Assembly (NCBI RefSeq): GCF_024346675.1
Contig: NZ_AP024851.1
Coordinates: 1,488,001 to 1,552,000, forward strand
Origin: Photobacterium sanguinicancri
GTDB lineage: Bacteria > Pseudomonadota > Gammaproteobacteria > Enterobacterales > Vibrionaceae
Direction of reading: 5' to 3'
DNA: 64,000 nt
Part shown: positions 18,938 through 26,236 of the stretch, in pieces
How positions within the stretch are numbered: position 1 is the stretch's first letter
Layout of the letters: the number at the start of each line of letters is the position of its first letter
Notes under the pieces: model-generated
What the model saw: the letters and a program-made list of their open reading frames with translations, nothing else
Told to the model about the DNA's origin: nothing
Database searches by the model: none
Position numbers and translations under genes: made by a program

Positions 18938-19639
18938 TTGAAGTTAACTAACAAGCTCGTACATTACCCACACATTGATGTTGCTCGTGCTTTTGAAAAA
19001 GAAGATGCGTTATTACAGCAAATTCAGGCGGGTGATATCGCGCAAGCCCTATTACTTTGGCAAGCAAAATCACCCACGCTTGTTTTGCCCGCAGGTAATA
19101 AATGGCCCGTTACCGAGCAATCTAAACAACTGTTAGCTGCACAAGGCTGGCAACTCACATCACGAAAAACAGGTGGAGCACCTGTTCCCCAATTACCGGG
19201 GATCATTAATCTGTCGCACATTTATCATTGGCCCAGCAAGGAACCTTACAATATTCAGAAAGCTTACTTGCAGTTGTGTCATGTTCTAACCCTGTTTTTT
19301 AAAGGGCTTGGTGTAGACGTAGATATTCACGCAACACCAGGGTCGTACTGTGATGGTGACTACAACCTTAATATCAATAAACAAAAAGTAGTGGGAACCG
19401 CCCAGCGTGTTTTACTCAAAAAAGGCGGTGGGCAAATCGTACTTTCTCAAGCCTGTATTTTGCTTGATGTCGACTTAGAAGACATCGTTGTCCCCGTGAA
19501 CTTTTATAACCAAGTTTGTGGGAATTCAACTGTGGTTGACGCAAAAGTTCATACTCCTTTGTACTCACATCTACTCACGCCACCGAATGTTGATTCACTC
19601 TTTCAGCAGCTAAGCCAAGCTTTCATCAAGTATGCATAA
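18938..19639 (+). CDS. Lipoate/octanoyl-protein ligase family protein
   Basis: 233 residues from a TTG start preceded by AGAGGAAAAACGCA. It belongs to the biotin/lipoate protein ligase fold: SRKTGGAPVPQLPGIINLS corresponds to the RxxGGG substrate loop, and NINKQKVVGTAQRV carries the conserved lysine that contacts lipoyl-AMP. The histidine usual after this loop is replaced (QIVLSQACIL). It may attach or transfer lipoate or octanoate, or be a divergent paralogue. It appears to be in one operon with the flippase gene, a combination I cannot explain. Confidence 0.78.
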   Translation: MKLTNKLVHYPHIDVARAFEKEDALLQQIQAGDIAQALLLWQAKSPTLVLPAGNKWPVTEQSKQLLAAQGWQLTSRKTGGAPVPQLPGIINLSHIYHWPSKEPYNIQKAYLQLCHVLTLFFKGLGVDVDIHATPGSYCDGDYNLNINKQKVVGTAQRVLLKKGGGQIVLSQACILLDVDLEDIVVPVNFYNQVCGNSTVVDAKVHTPLYSHLLTPPNVDSLFQQLSQAFIKYA

Positions 19640-19663
19640 TGTCATCTTTTCGGTAATACCATG

Positions 19664-20521
19664 CTAACTCTTAGGGGAATTATCCATCGATTCTAAGGCT
19701 CGTACACGACGCTGTTGGTCAGCAGAAAATGTCTGATGGCGAAGTTCGTCAATTGCAGTCAGCTGTGCGTCTGCATCAAGGTTGTGATCCGCGGAAATTT
19801 CAGCACGAAGCGCTAAATAGTTATCAAGCTTGAGTTGAAAGGCTTTACGATCAGTACGAAGTTGTTCCAGTCTATCTGCGGCCTCAGTTCCGACTAATGC
19901 TTGCTGCTGCAAATATCGATTTTGATCATCTAATGCTTCGGTATCATGAATTTCTGTTAGTAGGCTGGCATTACGATAGCCTTGCTGTAAATCTGGCGAG
20001 AGCTGATCAAGCTCTTGTTGCCACGCTTGTTGATAGGCCTCTTTATCTTGGAATTGTTCTTTTAATCTCAACTGCATAAGCGCAAGTTGACGCATCGTAT
20101 TTTCATTCGCAAACAAAGTTTGCTGTTCTGCGGCTGAAAAATACCTCAGTTGTAAAGCAAGTAACTGATCATCGAGTTGCTGCAAGGCGTTAAAATCGAG
20201 GTTTTGAAAAGCGCCCGATTCAAGATCAGCTAAGGCAGCACGATATTCAATAAAGCGTTTAAATAAATCCTCATCAAGCTGATAACCCTCAGCCTGTTCT
20301 TGATTGAAGCGCAAGAAATTCGCTTTTAATGTCTTCAAGTCTTCTTCGCCAAGCCCTGCTAGAAAGTAATCAAATGTATCACGCGCCGAATCTTTATCTA
20401 TATCGGTATCTTGTTGTGAGTGAACTTGAACTTCAGTGATTTTGGTCGGCGACTCAAGGTTGAAATAGACCGCACAGGCAACTCCAACAATGCATAATAG
20501 CGACAGTACGGTCTTTTTCAT
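19664..20521 (-). CDS. lifO: Lipase-specific foldase (lipase chaperone)
   Basis: 285 residues. An N-terminal membrane anchor (residues about 4-20) is followed by a periplasmic, highly helical, Gln/Leu-rich body, as in LifO/LimK foldases. The diagnostic RxxFDYxLxxLGE motif is present as ARDTFDYFLAGLGEE near residue 46-60, which is needed to fold subfamily I.1/I.2 lipases. It starts five bases after the lipase stop codon, the standard lipase-foldase operon order. Confidence 0.93.
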   Translation of the reverse strand: MKKTVLSLLCIVGVACAVYFNLESPTKITEVQVHSQQDTDIDKDSARDTFDYFLAGLGEEDLKTLKANFLRFNQEQAEGYQLDEDLFKRFIEYRAALADLESGAFQNLDFNALQQLDDQLLALQLRYFSAAEQQTLFANENTMRQLALMQLRLKEQFQDKEAYQQAWQQELDQLSPDLQQGYRNASLLTEIHDTEALDDQNRYLQQQALVGTEAADRLEQLRTDRKAFQLKLDNYLALRAEISADHNLDADAQLTAIDELRHQTFSADQQRRVRALESMDNSPKS

Positions 20522-20526
20522 TGTAA

Positions 20527-21468
20527 TTAGAGTCCCTGAAGTTGTAAGCGGTTAGCGTGCTGACGATACAAAGTCGTTGGCGCTGTCTCGAACAAATGAG
20601 TAACACCTAATAGGCCGTTTATTTCATCGAGGTGATTCATCTTGTAATCATTACGAATCACTTTCCCTAGATGCGTACTACACTGCCCGACAAGACCGTC
20701 ATTGGGTTCATCAAACGCTAACCCTAACACCACCATCGCTGCGTCAGTTGGATCTAACGCATTGGTAAAGTTACGGGTACCTGTCCACGAATAGTAATAA
20801 ACGCCATTAGCCGCAACATAATCGCCTTCACCACACTCGGTTACTGGCACACCTTCTGGGTATTTCTGATTGAACTGCAATGAACCTTGGGTTGTTAACG
20901 CAGCCAGCGACGCTAATGGATCTTGTGGTAAATCTCCGCCGCCAGAAAGCAAGTTAATCAGCGAAACTAATCCTTCTGCTAATTTCACAGCAACGCTTTC
21001 AGGAATCGAGCCTTCAGGAATGGTCCCTCGCGCAATATCTGCAATACGTGAACCTTTGTTCACTCCCCCAATACTTGTTACCGATGCAACGAGCTCAGGC
21101 GAAACAGACGCAACATAACGCGCAGTAGGTCCACCATGACTATGGCCAATCAAATTGACTTTATCTGCCCCTGTTATTGCTAATACATTTTGTACTTGCG
21201 CCAGTAATTGCTCACCACGCAGTTCTGTACTATTGGTCGCTGAAATTTGCGCAACATACACTTTTGCGCCGCTCTTGGATAAGGCTTGGGGAATACCATA
21301 AAAGTAATCAATACCCGCTAACGTATCAAAACCAAATAAACCATGTACCAACACAATCGGGTATTTAGTCGCGGTATAGCCTTTTTGACTAGCTCCTGTA
21401 GCACTCGTGCTGCCGTAGCTTGATAGCGGTAACATGCAAAGCATTAAAGTAATTAATAAACGTTTCAA
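20527..21468 (-). CDS. lipA: Secreted triacylglycerol lipase (family I.1/I.2)
   Basis: 313 residues. The best start is a TTG at 21468 with GGGAG upstream; it gives a clean Sec signal peptide (KRLLITLMLCMLPLSSYG). An upstream ATG at 21546 would add 26 residues before it. YPIVLVHGLFGFD provides the oxyanion hole, IGHSHGG the nucleophile Ser110, LAFDEPNDGLVG the acidic residue and YKMNHLDEINGL the histidine. Lipases of this family are folded in the periplasm by a dedicated foldase, encoded next door, then exported by type II secretion. Confidence 0.94.
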   Translation of the reverse strand: MKRLLITLMLCMLPLSSYGSTSATGASQKGYTATKYPIVLVHGLFGFDTLAGIDYFYGIPQALSKSGAKVYVAQISATNSTELRGEQLLAQVQNVLAITGADKVNLIGHSHGGPTARYVASVSPELVASVTSIGGVNKGSRIADIARGTIPEGSIPESVAVKLAEGLVSLINLLSGGGDLPQDPLASLAALTTQGSLQFNQKYPEGVPVTECGEGDYVAANGVYYYSWTGTRNFTNALDPTDAAMVVLGLAFDEPNDGLVGQCSTHLGKVIRNDYKMNHLDEINGLLGVTHLFETAPTTLYRQHANRLQLQGL

Positions 21469-21834
21469 TTTTACTCTCCCTGTTAGAGATCCGATGAGTA
21501 AAATAACGCTAGCATGTAATTGGATGCATATATAATTAAGTAACATAAATGTGATCTTAATTACATTTTTAATATACAGTCGCAGAATTAACTTTTAATG
21601 AATAACAAGAAATGAAGTTTAGTATTCGCGGAGTAATAAACAACCAAATAAGCCCAGTCATTAAGGATGACCGCTAAATTGAAATAGCTGGCGGTTGCTT
21701 GCTGTGTACTTGATAAAAATATGATTTTCACATTAAAGCACAAGTAATAAAACACTTATAAAATATTCAAACGAGAGATTTACATAACGATAAGCAAGTC
21801 GATCAATCATGACCGACTTACTCTGAAAGCCTTG
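21469..21834. other. Intergenic region, no gene seen
   Basis: About 366 AT-rich bases between the lipase and the outer-membrane barrel gene. It must hold the lipase promoter. A short inverted repeat, AAGTCG (21796-21801) with CGACTT (21814-21819), lies just past the barrel gene's stop and may help termination. Nothing else stands out. Confidence 0.5.
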
Positions 21835-22494
21835 TTAGAAGTTGTATGTTGCCCCCAATTTGGCGTACGTTTCATAACCTTTAGTTACTTGTGAATATTC
21901 ACTCGAAAGTTCCACAAATGGCATGAAATCATATTCAGTCATTGTTACTCGGGCTTCTAGGTTTACCCACTGATCCTTGTGTAAGTTCTTACCTATGGTG
22001 TTATTCATTTCTTTCACACCAATCACTTTCGCCTGCGCATAGAAAACATCAAGCTGCTTACCGGCATAATAATCTAAACGAAGTTGTTTAGAACGTTCGC
22101 TATTCGTTTTTTCAGTTTCAATATCAGCACGAACACGGAAACCATTATCAAATAATCCTTCAAATGGGCTACCTGACACAGTCAAACCCGCTTTAGCAAC
22201 ATTCACCGCATTATTTTTCTGTTCATATTCAAGCTCAGGGGTAAACTGAACTAAGCCGTCTTTATTAAACTGATAGCTTAAATTAGTTTCTGTGCTTTGG
22301 GACAGGCTTTTGAAAGAGGCATTAAACCCATCATAACCTACACCGACTTTATAACCCGTCACAGCAGGTTCTGCTAAACCGCTGGTATTAAACTTATGGT
22401 CAAACTCTAATAGTCCACTTAATTTATCATCGGCTAAAATATTACTAGAAAATAGAGCTGCTACGATAAGTAATACTGATTTAGATTTATTCAT
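21835..22494 (-). CDS. Small outer-membrane beta-barrel protein, KdgM-like
   Basis: 219 residues with a Sec signal peptide ending at ILA, then alternating hydrophobic/polar strands and a C-terminal phenylalanine (KLGATYNF), the usual outer-membrane assembly signal. Size and strand pattern resemble the 12-stranded oligogalacturonate porins of the KdgM family, but I see no specific motif that proves this. It could admit oligosaccharides or acidic sugars. It is a single-gene unit with its own flanking spacers. Confidence 0.6.
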   Translation of the reverse strand: MNKSKSVLLIVAALFSSNILADDKLSGLLEFDHKFNTSGLAEPAVTGYKVGVGYDGFNASFKSLSQSTETNLSYQFNKDGLVQFTPELEYEQKNNAVNVAKAGLTVSGSPFEGLFDNGFRVRADIETEKTNSERSKQLRLDYYAGKQLDVFYAQAKVIGVKEMNNTIGKNLHKDQWVNLEARVTMTEYDFMPFVELSSEYSQVTKGYETYAKLGATYNF

Positions 22495-22834
22495 ACATCC
22501 TACACACTTAGTTTAATAAAAAACAACCATCAAAAGCACTCACACTGTAGTGAGTATTAAAGTTAGTTGGTTGTTTCAAGTTTTCTAAATTATGCAAAAA
22601 ATTATTGAAATACGAAAATAAGGACCTGTAAGCAAGACTAATAGTCACGACCTAAGCTACCTTCGCACGCAGCACCCCACTAGGAAATAAATACCTTGAT
22701 TACATCTTATGTTAAGTCAGCCTAATAGATCCTATTTCGATCCCCGTTGCATCATTAGTTAACATTGCGACATATAGCAGGGAGCTATTTTGTGTATAGG
22801 AGTACATCTTGGTTCAAATTAGATTGGGGGAACA
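22495..22834. other. Intergenic region upstream of the zinc-ribbon gene
   Basis: About 340 bases between divergent genes, with no supported gene. A frame of 65 codons starting at 22765 overlaps the zinc-ribbon gene in another frame and lacks support. Confidence 0.45.
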
Positions 22835-23368
22835 ATGGATTTTTCACGTCAACTCGCAATTGCAATGCAAGAATATGGGAATGGATGGTCGAAGCGGTGG
22901 CCCGAATGGGCAACTGGCAATGGGAAAGTAAAAGCATGTACGCCCATACGTATGAAGCGTAAAATTCATGATTTTCGACTGAAAGAACGTAAAATAATGC
23001 GCCTCGGCTCATTTATAGGTGGCGATGAGAAAACGAAACATCAATGTCTTATTTGCGATCATGAGTTCCTCACTAAGCCCAATAATATCACCAGTGGTGG
23101 GCACGGTTGCCCTCGGTGCGCACGCCAACGCAGTAATCTCAGCTGTCGTCATAGCCAAGAGCAGTATATACAAAACTGTCTAGAGCTTTCCGTTCGCCCT
23201 CTTGAAGACTACCAAGGTTCTGGCTTCGCCATTTTGCACGAATGTATAAAGTGTGGGCATCAGTGGCGGGTAACTATCGGGAATATCCGACACGCAGGTG
23301 GATGCCCTGAGTGCCGCTCTCAAAGTAAGTTAAATCAAAGTAAGCTAAATCAAACTATTTGGGGATAA
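22835..23368 (+). CDS. Zinc-ribbon/treble-clef domain protein
   Basis: 177 residues behind a GGGGG Shine-Dalgarno. Two similar cysteine modules are seen: HQCLICDHEF with GHGCPRCARQ (residues about 70-100) and HECIKCGHQW with GGCPECRSQ (about 136-167). Each has the CxxC-x(n)-GCPxC pattern of zinc ribbons found in phage and mobile-element proteins, often DNA-binding parts of homing endonucleases. The N-terminus is basic. A short duplication (KLNQSKLNQ) lies near the C-terminus. No nuclease motif is visible. Function unknown. Confidence 0.65.
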   Translation: MDFSRQLAIAMQEYGNGWSKRWPEWATGNGKVKACTPIRMKRKIHDFRLKERKIMRLGSFIGGDEKTKHQCLICDHEFLTKPNNITSGGHGCPRCARQRSNLSCRHSQEQYIQNCLELSVRPLEDYQGSGFAILHECIKCGHQWRVTIGNIRHAGGCPECRSQSKLNQSKLNQTIWG

Positions 23369-23435
23369 CAAATCATTCTAGCGCACTTAACAATACTTAA
23401 AGAAGCTACCTAGATGACACTATATTAAGTAAATT

Positions 23436-23477
23436 AAGCTCTGTCCTATGGACGACACATGCTCTATCACAGAGCTT
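23436..23477. repeat. 9-bp inverted repeat downstream of the zinc-ribbon gene
   Basis: AAGCTCTGT (23436-23444) and ACAGAGCTT (23469-23477) are perfectly complementary with a 24-base loop. It could be a transcript-end structure of the gene ending at 23368 or a protein-binding palindrome. Confidence 0.4.
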
Positions 23478-23520
23478 TGTTAATCATATGCTTTTTCATC
23501 TTATATCATGATGAGACCAC

Positions 23521-23553
23521 TCCCAGGTTGCTAGTGCTTCCTGGGATTTCTTT
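23521..23553 (+). terminator. Terminator-like hairpin
   Basis: TCCCAGG (23521-23527) and CCTGGGA (23540-23546) form a 7-bp stem followed by TTTCTTT. It lies in the spacer between the convergent zinc-ribbon and methyltransferase genes and could end transcripts on the plus strand. Confidence 0.5.
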
Positions 23554-23661
23554 AATCGACAGTCAGGCTATTCCAGATAAATAGACGATAAAAGCCATCC
23601 GCTTACCCGCTAACTTTACCTTTCTGTTTTTAGAATTAAATTAAGATCATACAAGCAAAAT

Positions 23662-24318
23662 TTATGATTTATTAATTCCAGAAAAAAGTGCAACGCAGCC
23701 AACAACATGAATATTCACATTTGAAAAGTTCTTTTCTAACGCCAGCTTTAATGTTGATAAATCATCATTAGAGTTACTGAAAATACCCTTACTATTGTAG
23801 AAATTCATTAGTTTTTCAGCAAACATATTTTTTGGTACTCCTTGGCCAAGTATTGTACTACCAAAGAGTATCCCACCATCATTTAGCACCTCTTTTAGGT
23901 ATTCAAAAATAACACCTTTTTCTGAAAATGAACCAGGAAGGCAGTGCAGTAAATAATTAATGCTAATTGAATCAAATTTATCACAGCCTAGTGATAAAGG
24001 TTCCAAAACATTAGCTCGATAAATTTCTGGCTTGAAATGCTGAATGGCATTTGCTGTTGAATCCAAGCTATTTTCATTTAAATCAACTAGGCCAACTCTT
24101 CTTTCAACCTGTGATAAGTGATTTTTCAAATAATATCCTGTTCCAACGCCAACATCGAGATGGTTTATTGAAACAAGCTCTTCAAATTTCCGACCTATCA
24201 ATGTTGTTGGGCACTTCCATAAGTAATGGTTAGAAAATCCTAACACCCACAAATCATAAATTGAAAGTACTTTCTTTGTGTAAACTGCCTGTCCGGCGAC
24301 TACCGCTTCTTTATGCAT
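23662..24318 (-). CDS. Class I SAM-dependent methyltransferase
   Basis: About 218 residues from the ATG at 24318; a TTG at 24378 would add 20 residues and neither has a strong ribosome binding site. The Rossmann-fold motif I is HLDVGVGTGYYL, motif II is VGLVDLNENSLD, and motif IV-like DSISINYLLHCLPG follows. The AGQAVYTKKVLSIYD and GFSNHYLWKCP stretch before motif I is shared with a group of small bacterial methyltransferases of unknown substrate. It stands alone between structured spacers and is AT-richer than its neighbours, so it may be acquired. Confidence 0.8.
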   Translation of the reverse strand: MHKEAVVAGQAVYTKKVLSIYDLWVLGFSNHYLWKCPTTLIGRKFEELVSINHLDVGVGTGYYLKNHLSQVERRVGLVDLNENSLDSTANAIQHFKPEIYRANVLEPLSLGCDKFDSISINYLLHCLPGSFSEKGVIFEYLKEVLNDGGILFGSTILGQGVPKNMFAEKLMNFYNSKGIFSNSNDDLSTLKLALEKNFSNVNIHVVGCVALFSGINKS

Positions 24319-24669
24319 TATCAGCCAATCATCTATTATCTTAATCAATAAATTTAACTGAAATATCGGTTCTATCAAATCTTACCAGCTAAAGAAAAAA
24401 GACATACCCTCCAACAAGCATGCTAAAGAATGAGCACCGCGAAATTAATAACCCATTGATTATTTTTATACGCCATAAAATAAATGGAAAAATTAGCGCA
24501 CAGTTGTTGACCCGCCTATGAGGTAAGGGTTGAGAATGTTCACAACGGTTGAGATCAACGACGTTAGATGCTGACTGAGTTCATCACGACAGCCTAGCCT
24601 ATTAAACAATATCGTCTCTTTAATCGAAACATCTATTGAAGTCACTAAATCAAACTATCGGAGTTAAAC
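24319..24669. other. Intergenic region, no gene seen
   Basis: Divergent spacer between the methyltransferase and a 59-residue protein gene. No supported reading frame or clear structure. Confidence 0.45.
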
Positions 24670-24849
24670 ATGCTAAATAAATCACGCTGGATTGAAATAA
24701 TGAAAGCCGCAGGTCTTACAGATGAAAACATGAAAAATTGGCATAAACAATTCGAAACAATGGAACCAGAAGCGCACCAAGCATTTTTAGAATCGATAAA
24801 CATTGATGCTGAAGAGATCAAAACAATTCGTCATTGGGCACAAGCTTAA
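24670..24849 (+). CDS. Small conserved-looking protein (59 residues)
   Basis: An ATG with GGAG in front opens a 59-residue frame, MLNKSRWIEIMKAAG to HWAQA, ending in TAA. It is predicted helical and soluble, with a regular pattern of Trp, Met and acidic residues (NWHKQFETMEPEAHQAF). A terminator-like hairpin follows within 15 bases. I do not recognise the family; good start signal, codon usage and terminator make it a likely real gene. Confidence 0.65.
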   Translation: MLNKSRWIEIMKAAGLTDENMKNWHKQFETMEPEAHQAFLESINIDAEEIKTIRHWAQA

Positions 24850-24861
24850 CAACAATAGAGT

Positions 24862-24882
24862 GCGGTTCAGTCATTGAGCCGC
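24862..24882 (+). terminator. Terminator-like hairpin after the 59-residue gene
   Basis: GCGGTTCA (24862-24869) pairs with TGAGCCGC (24875-24882), one G-U pair, loop GTCAT, followed by GCTTTA. The U-run is short. Confidence 0.5.
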
Positions 24883-25110
24883 GCTTTACCCTATAATCAC
24901 TCAAAACTAGTCACCCAAACCCCGTCGCATAGCACACATGACAAGGCTTACGACTTAACCTTTTTAATCAATCACCTTCTATTCTCAATTATTTTTTGAT
25001 AACTATTCAAACTCAACGCTATTTATCACTTCATTAAAGCCTTCTATGATCTACCGTATCAATCGCAATCAACACAGATAGATATAAACAACCACTTAAA
25101 GGATATCAGC

Positions 25111-25398
25111 ATGGCCCTTACCATTATCGCGAATATTATTGCTAAAGACGATAAGATCGATATTGTGAAATCAGAGCTTATAAAGCTCATCAATACAACA
25201 CGAGCAGAAGAAGGGTGTATCAATTACGATTTACACCAAGACAATGAAAATCCAGCACATTTTACCTTCTATGAAAACTGGACTTCACGTGAGTTGTGGC
25301 AAACACATATGGCTAACAACCACCTCGCCATCTACATGGCTGAAACCGAGGGTGCTGTCGCATCATTTACGTTAAATGAAATGACTAAAATCGGTTAA
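25111..25398 (+). CDS. Putative quinol/antibiotic-biosynthesis-type monooxygenase (ABM domain)
   Basis: 95 residues, one ferredoxin-like ABM domain, AAAGGATATCAGC before the ATG. Family marks are the ANIIAKDDKIDIVKSEL opening, EEGCINYDLHQDNENP in the middle, FTFYENWTSRELWQTHM and HLAIYM. Small dimeric proteins of this type (YgiN-like) oxidise quinols or act on reactive metabolites in the cytoplasm without cofactor. It is monocistronic here. Confidence 0.88.
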   Translation: MALTIIANIIAKDDKIDIVKSELIKLINTTRAEEGCINYDLHQDNENPAHFTFYENWTSRELWQTHMANNHLAIYMAETEGAVASFTLNEMTKIG

Positions 25399-25639
25399 TC
25401 AAACCGTCATTGCACCAAGTAATTTGCTAGACACTGTAGAGTTTCATATCAAACAAAAACAATTTATATCGGTTATAATTTGAATAAAGCTATGACCGAT
25501 ACCTTTATGAGGCTGGAAAATATCAGCTCACTTCCATCTTATTCCTGCAGAATATACTCATTCATATTTGCTGCTTCAAAGCACTTTTTGGATCTGAGCA
25601 TATATTTCCAACCACAGATGAACCCGCTTTTATTCCTTT

Positions 25640-25694
25640 AAAAACAAAACACTCAATAAGATACCCTTATTGCAGTTATGGTATTAGTGTTTTG
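25640..25694 (-). terminator. Composite hairpin with a minus-strand U-tract
   Basis: Outer arms CAAAACACT (25645-25653) and AGTGTTTTG (25686-25694) enclose an inner perfect stem CAATAAG (25654-25660) / CTTATTG (25666-25672). On the minus strand the outer stem is followed by TTTTTAAAGG, like an intrinsic terminator. The inner loop ATACC (25661-25665) is complementary to GGTAT (25680-25684), so a pseudoknot is possible. Confidence 0.45.
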
Positions 25695-25698
25695 CTCC

Positions 25699-25725
25699 AA
25701 TAAATCTAACGACTTTAGATTTATT
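25699..25725. repeat. 11-bp perfect hairpin
   Basis: AATAAATCTAA (25699-25709) and TTAGATTTATT (25715-25725) with loop CGACT. It lies five bases from the preceding composite hairpin, so both may be parts of one structured transcript. Confidence 0.5.
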
Positions 25726-25895
25726 AACCACATCATTTTGTACACTCTGTAGCCTATTTATAAAATACTCAGCAACACTTTGATATATTGAATATTTTTC
25801 TGGAAATTAATACTTTAGGGTTATAGTATTCAAGTCCTATTCAGCAAGTATAATTGAAACTAGATGCATCAACATATATGGAATGGATACCTCAA

Positions 25896-26006
25896 ATGAA
25901 ATGTAACTGTACTCAAGTTAAACGCATTCGCCGCAACTTCTGGCAACGTTTAGTCTATACCTCAATTCACCAGTGCCAGCAATGTGGAAAAATCTTTAAA
26001 TTATAA
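25896..26006 (+). CDS. Very small zinc-ribbon-like protein (36 residues)
   Basis: ATG at 25896 to TAA at 26006. The protein begins MKCNC and has a second pair QCQQCG near residue 27-31, giving CxC-x(21)-CxxC, a plausible single zinc site, and is rich in Arg/Lys between them. An in-frame ATG at 25878 would add six residues. Neither start has a clear ribosome binding site, so this is tentative. Confidence 0.45.
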   Translation: MKCNCTQVKRIRRNFWQRLVYTSIHQCQQCGKIFKL

Positions 26007-26168
26007 ATCGCACACATTTGGCTCCACATCCAACCTAAAGCTAAATTAACAACGCTCTACGCTCTTGGTGATACTCTATAGTGACCACTTTTCATCAGCA
26101 AGTGTAGGTAACCACAACATAATGTCGTGACCTACTTTAGTGCTTTGCTCATTTAGAATAATGAAATA

Positions 26169-26200
26169 AAAAGCGCACAGAATAATTTCTGCGCGCTTTT
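26169..26200 (-). terminator. Terminator of the giant repeat-protein gene
   Basis: AAAAGCGC plus CAGAA (26169-26182) pairs with TTCTG plus GCGCTTTT (26187-26200), with one A-C mismatch and a TAAT loop. It lies 37 bases past the minus-strand stop and ends in TTTTTATTTC on that strand. It could also act for plus-strand transcripts. Confidence 0.8.
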
Positions 26201-26236
26201 CGTTTATTTGGTTATTTGCTTATTTAAATAAAGTCT

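Larger units (their letters stand above)
25399..25877. other. Intergenic region with strong secondary structure
   Basis: About 480 AT-rich bases without a convincing gene. A 49-codon frame from the ATG at 25492 has no ribosome binding site. The segment 25640-25726 holds two strong hairpins, listed separately. Confidence 0.45.

Noticed and set aside
21669..21694. Short inverted repeat (ACCGC with GCGGT) between the lipase and barrel genes
   Set aside because: Only five base pairs with a long loop; consistent with chance.
22765..22962. 65-codon frame before the zinc-ribbon gene
   Set aside because: It overlaps the better supported zinc-ribbon gene, which has a strong ribosome binding site.
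25492..25641. 49-codon frame in the spacer after the monooxygenase gene
   Set aside because: No ribosome binding site, and the composition is that of AT-rich spacer.
25640..25694. Possible integron attC-like recombination site
   Set aside because: The stem-loop shape is suggestive, but no GTTRRRY core or matching R boxes are present at the ends.
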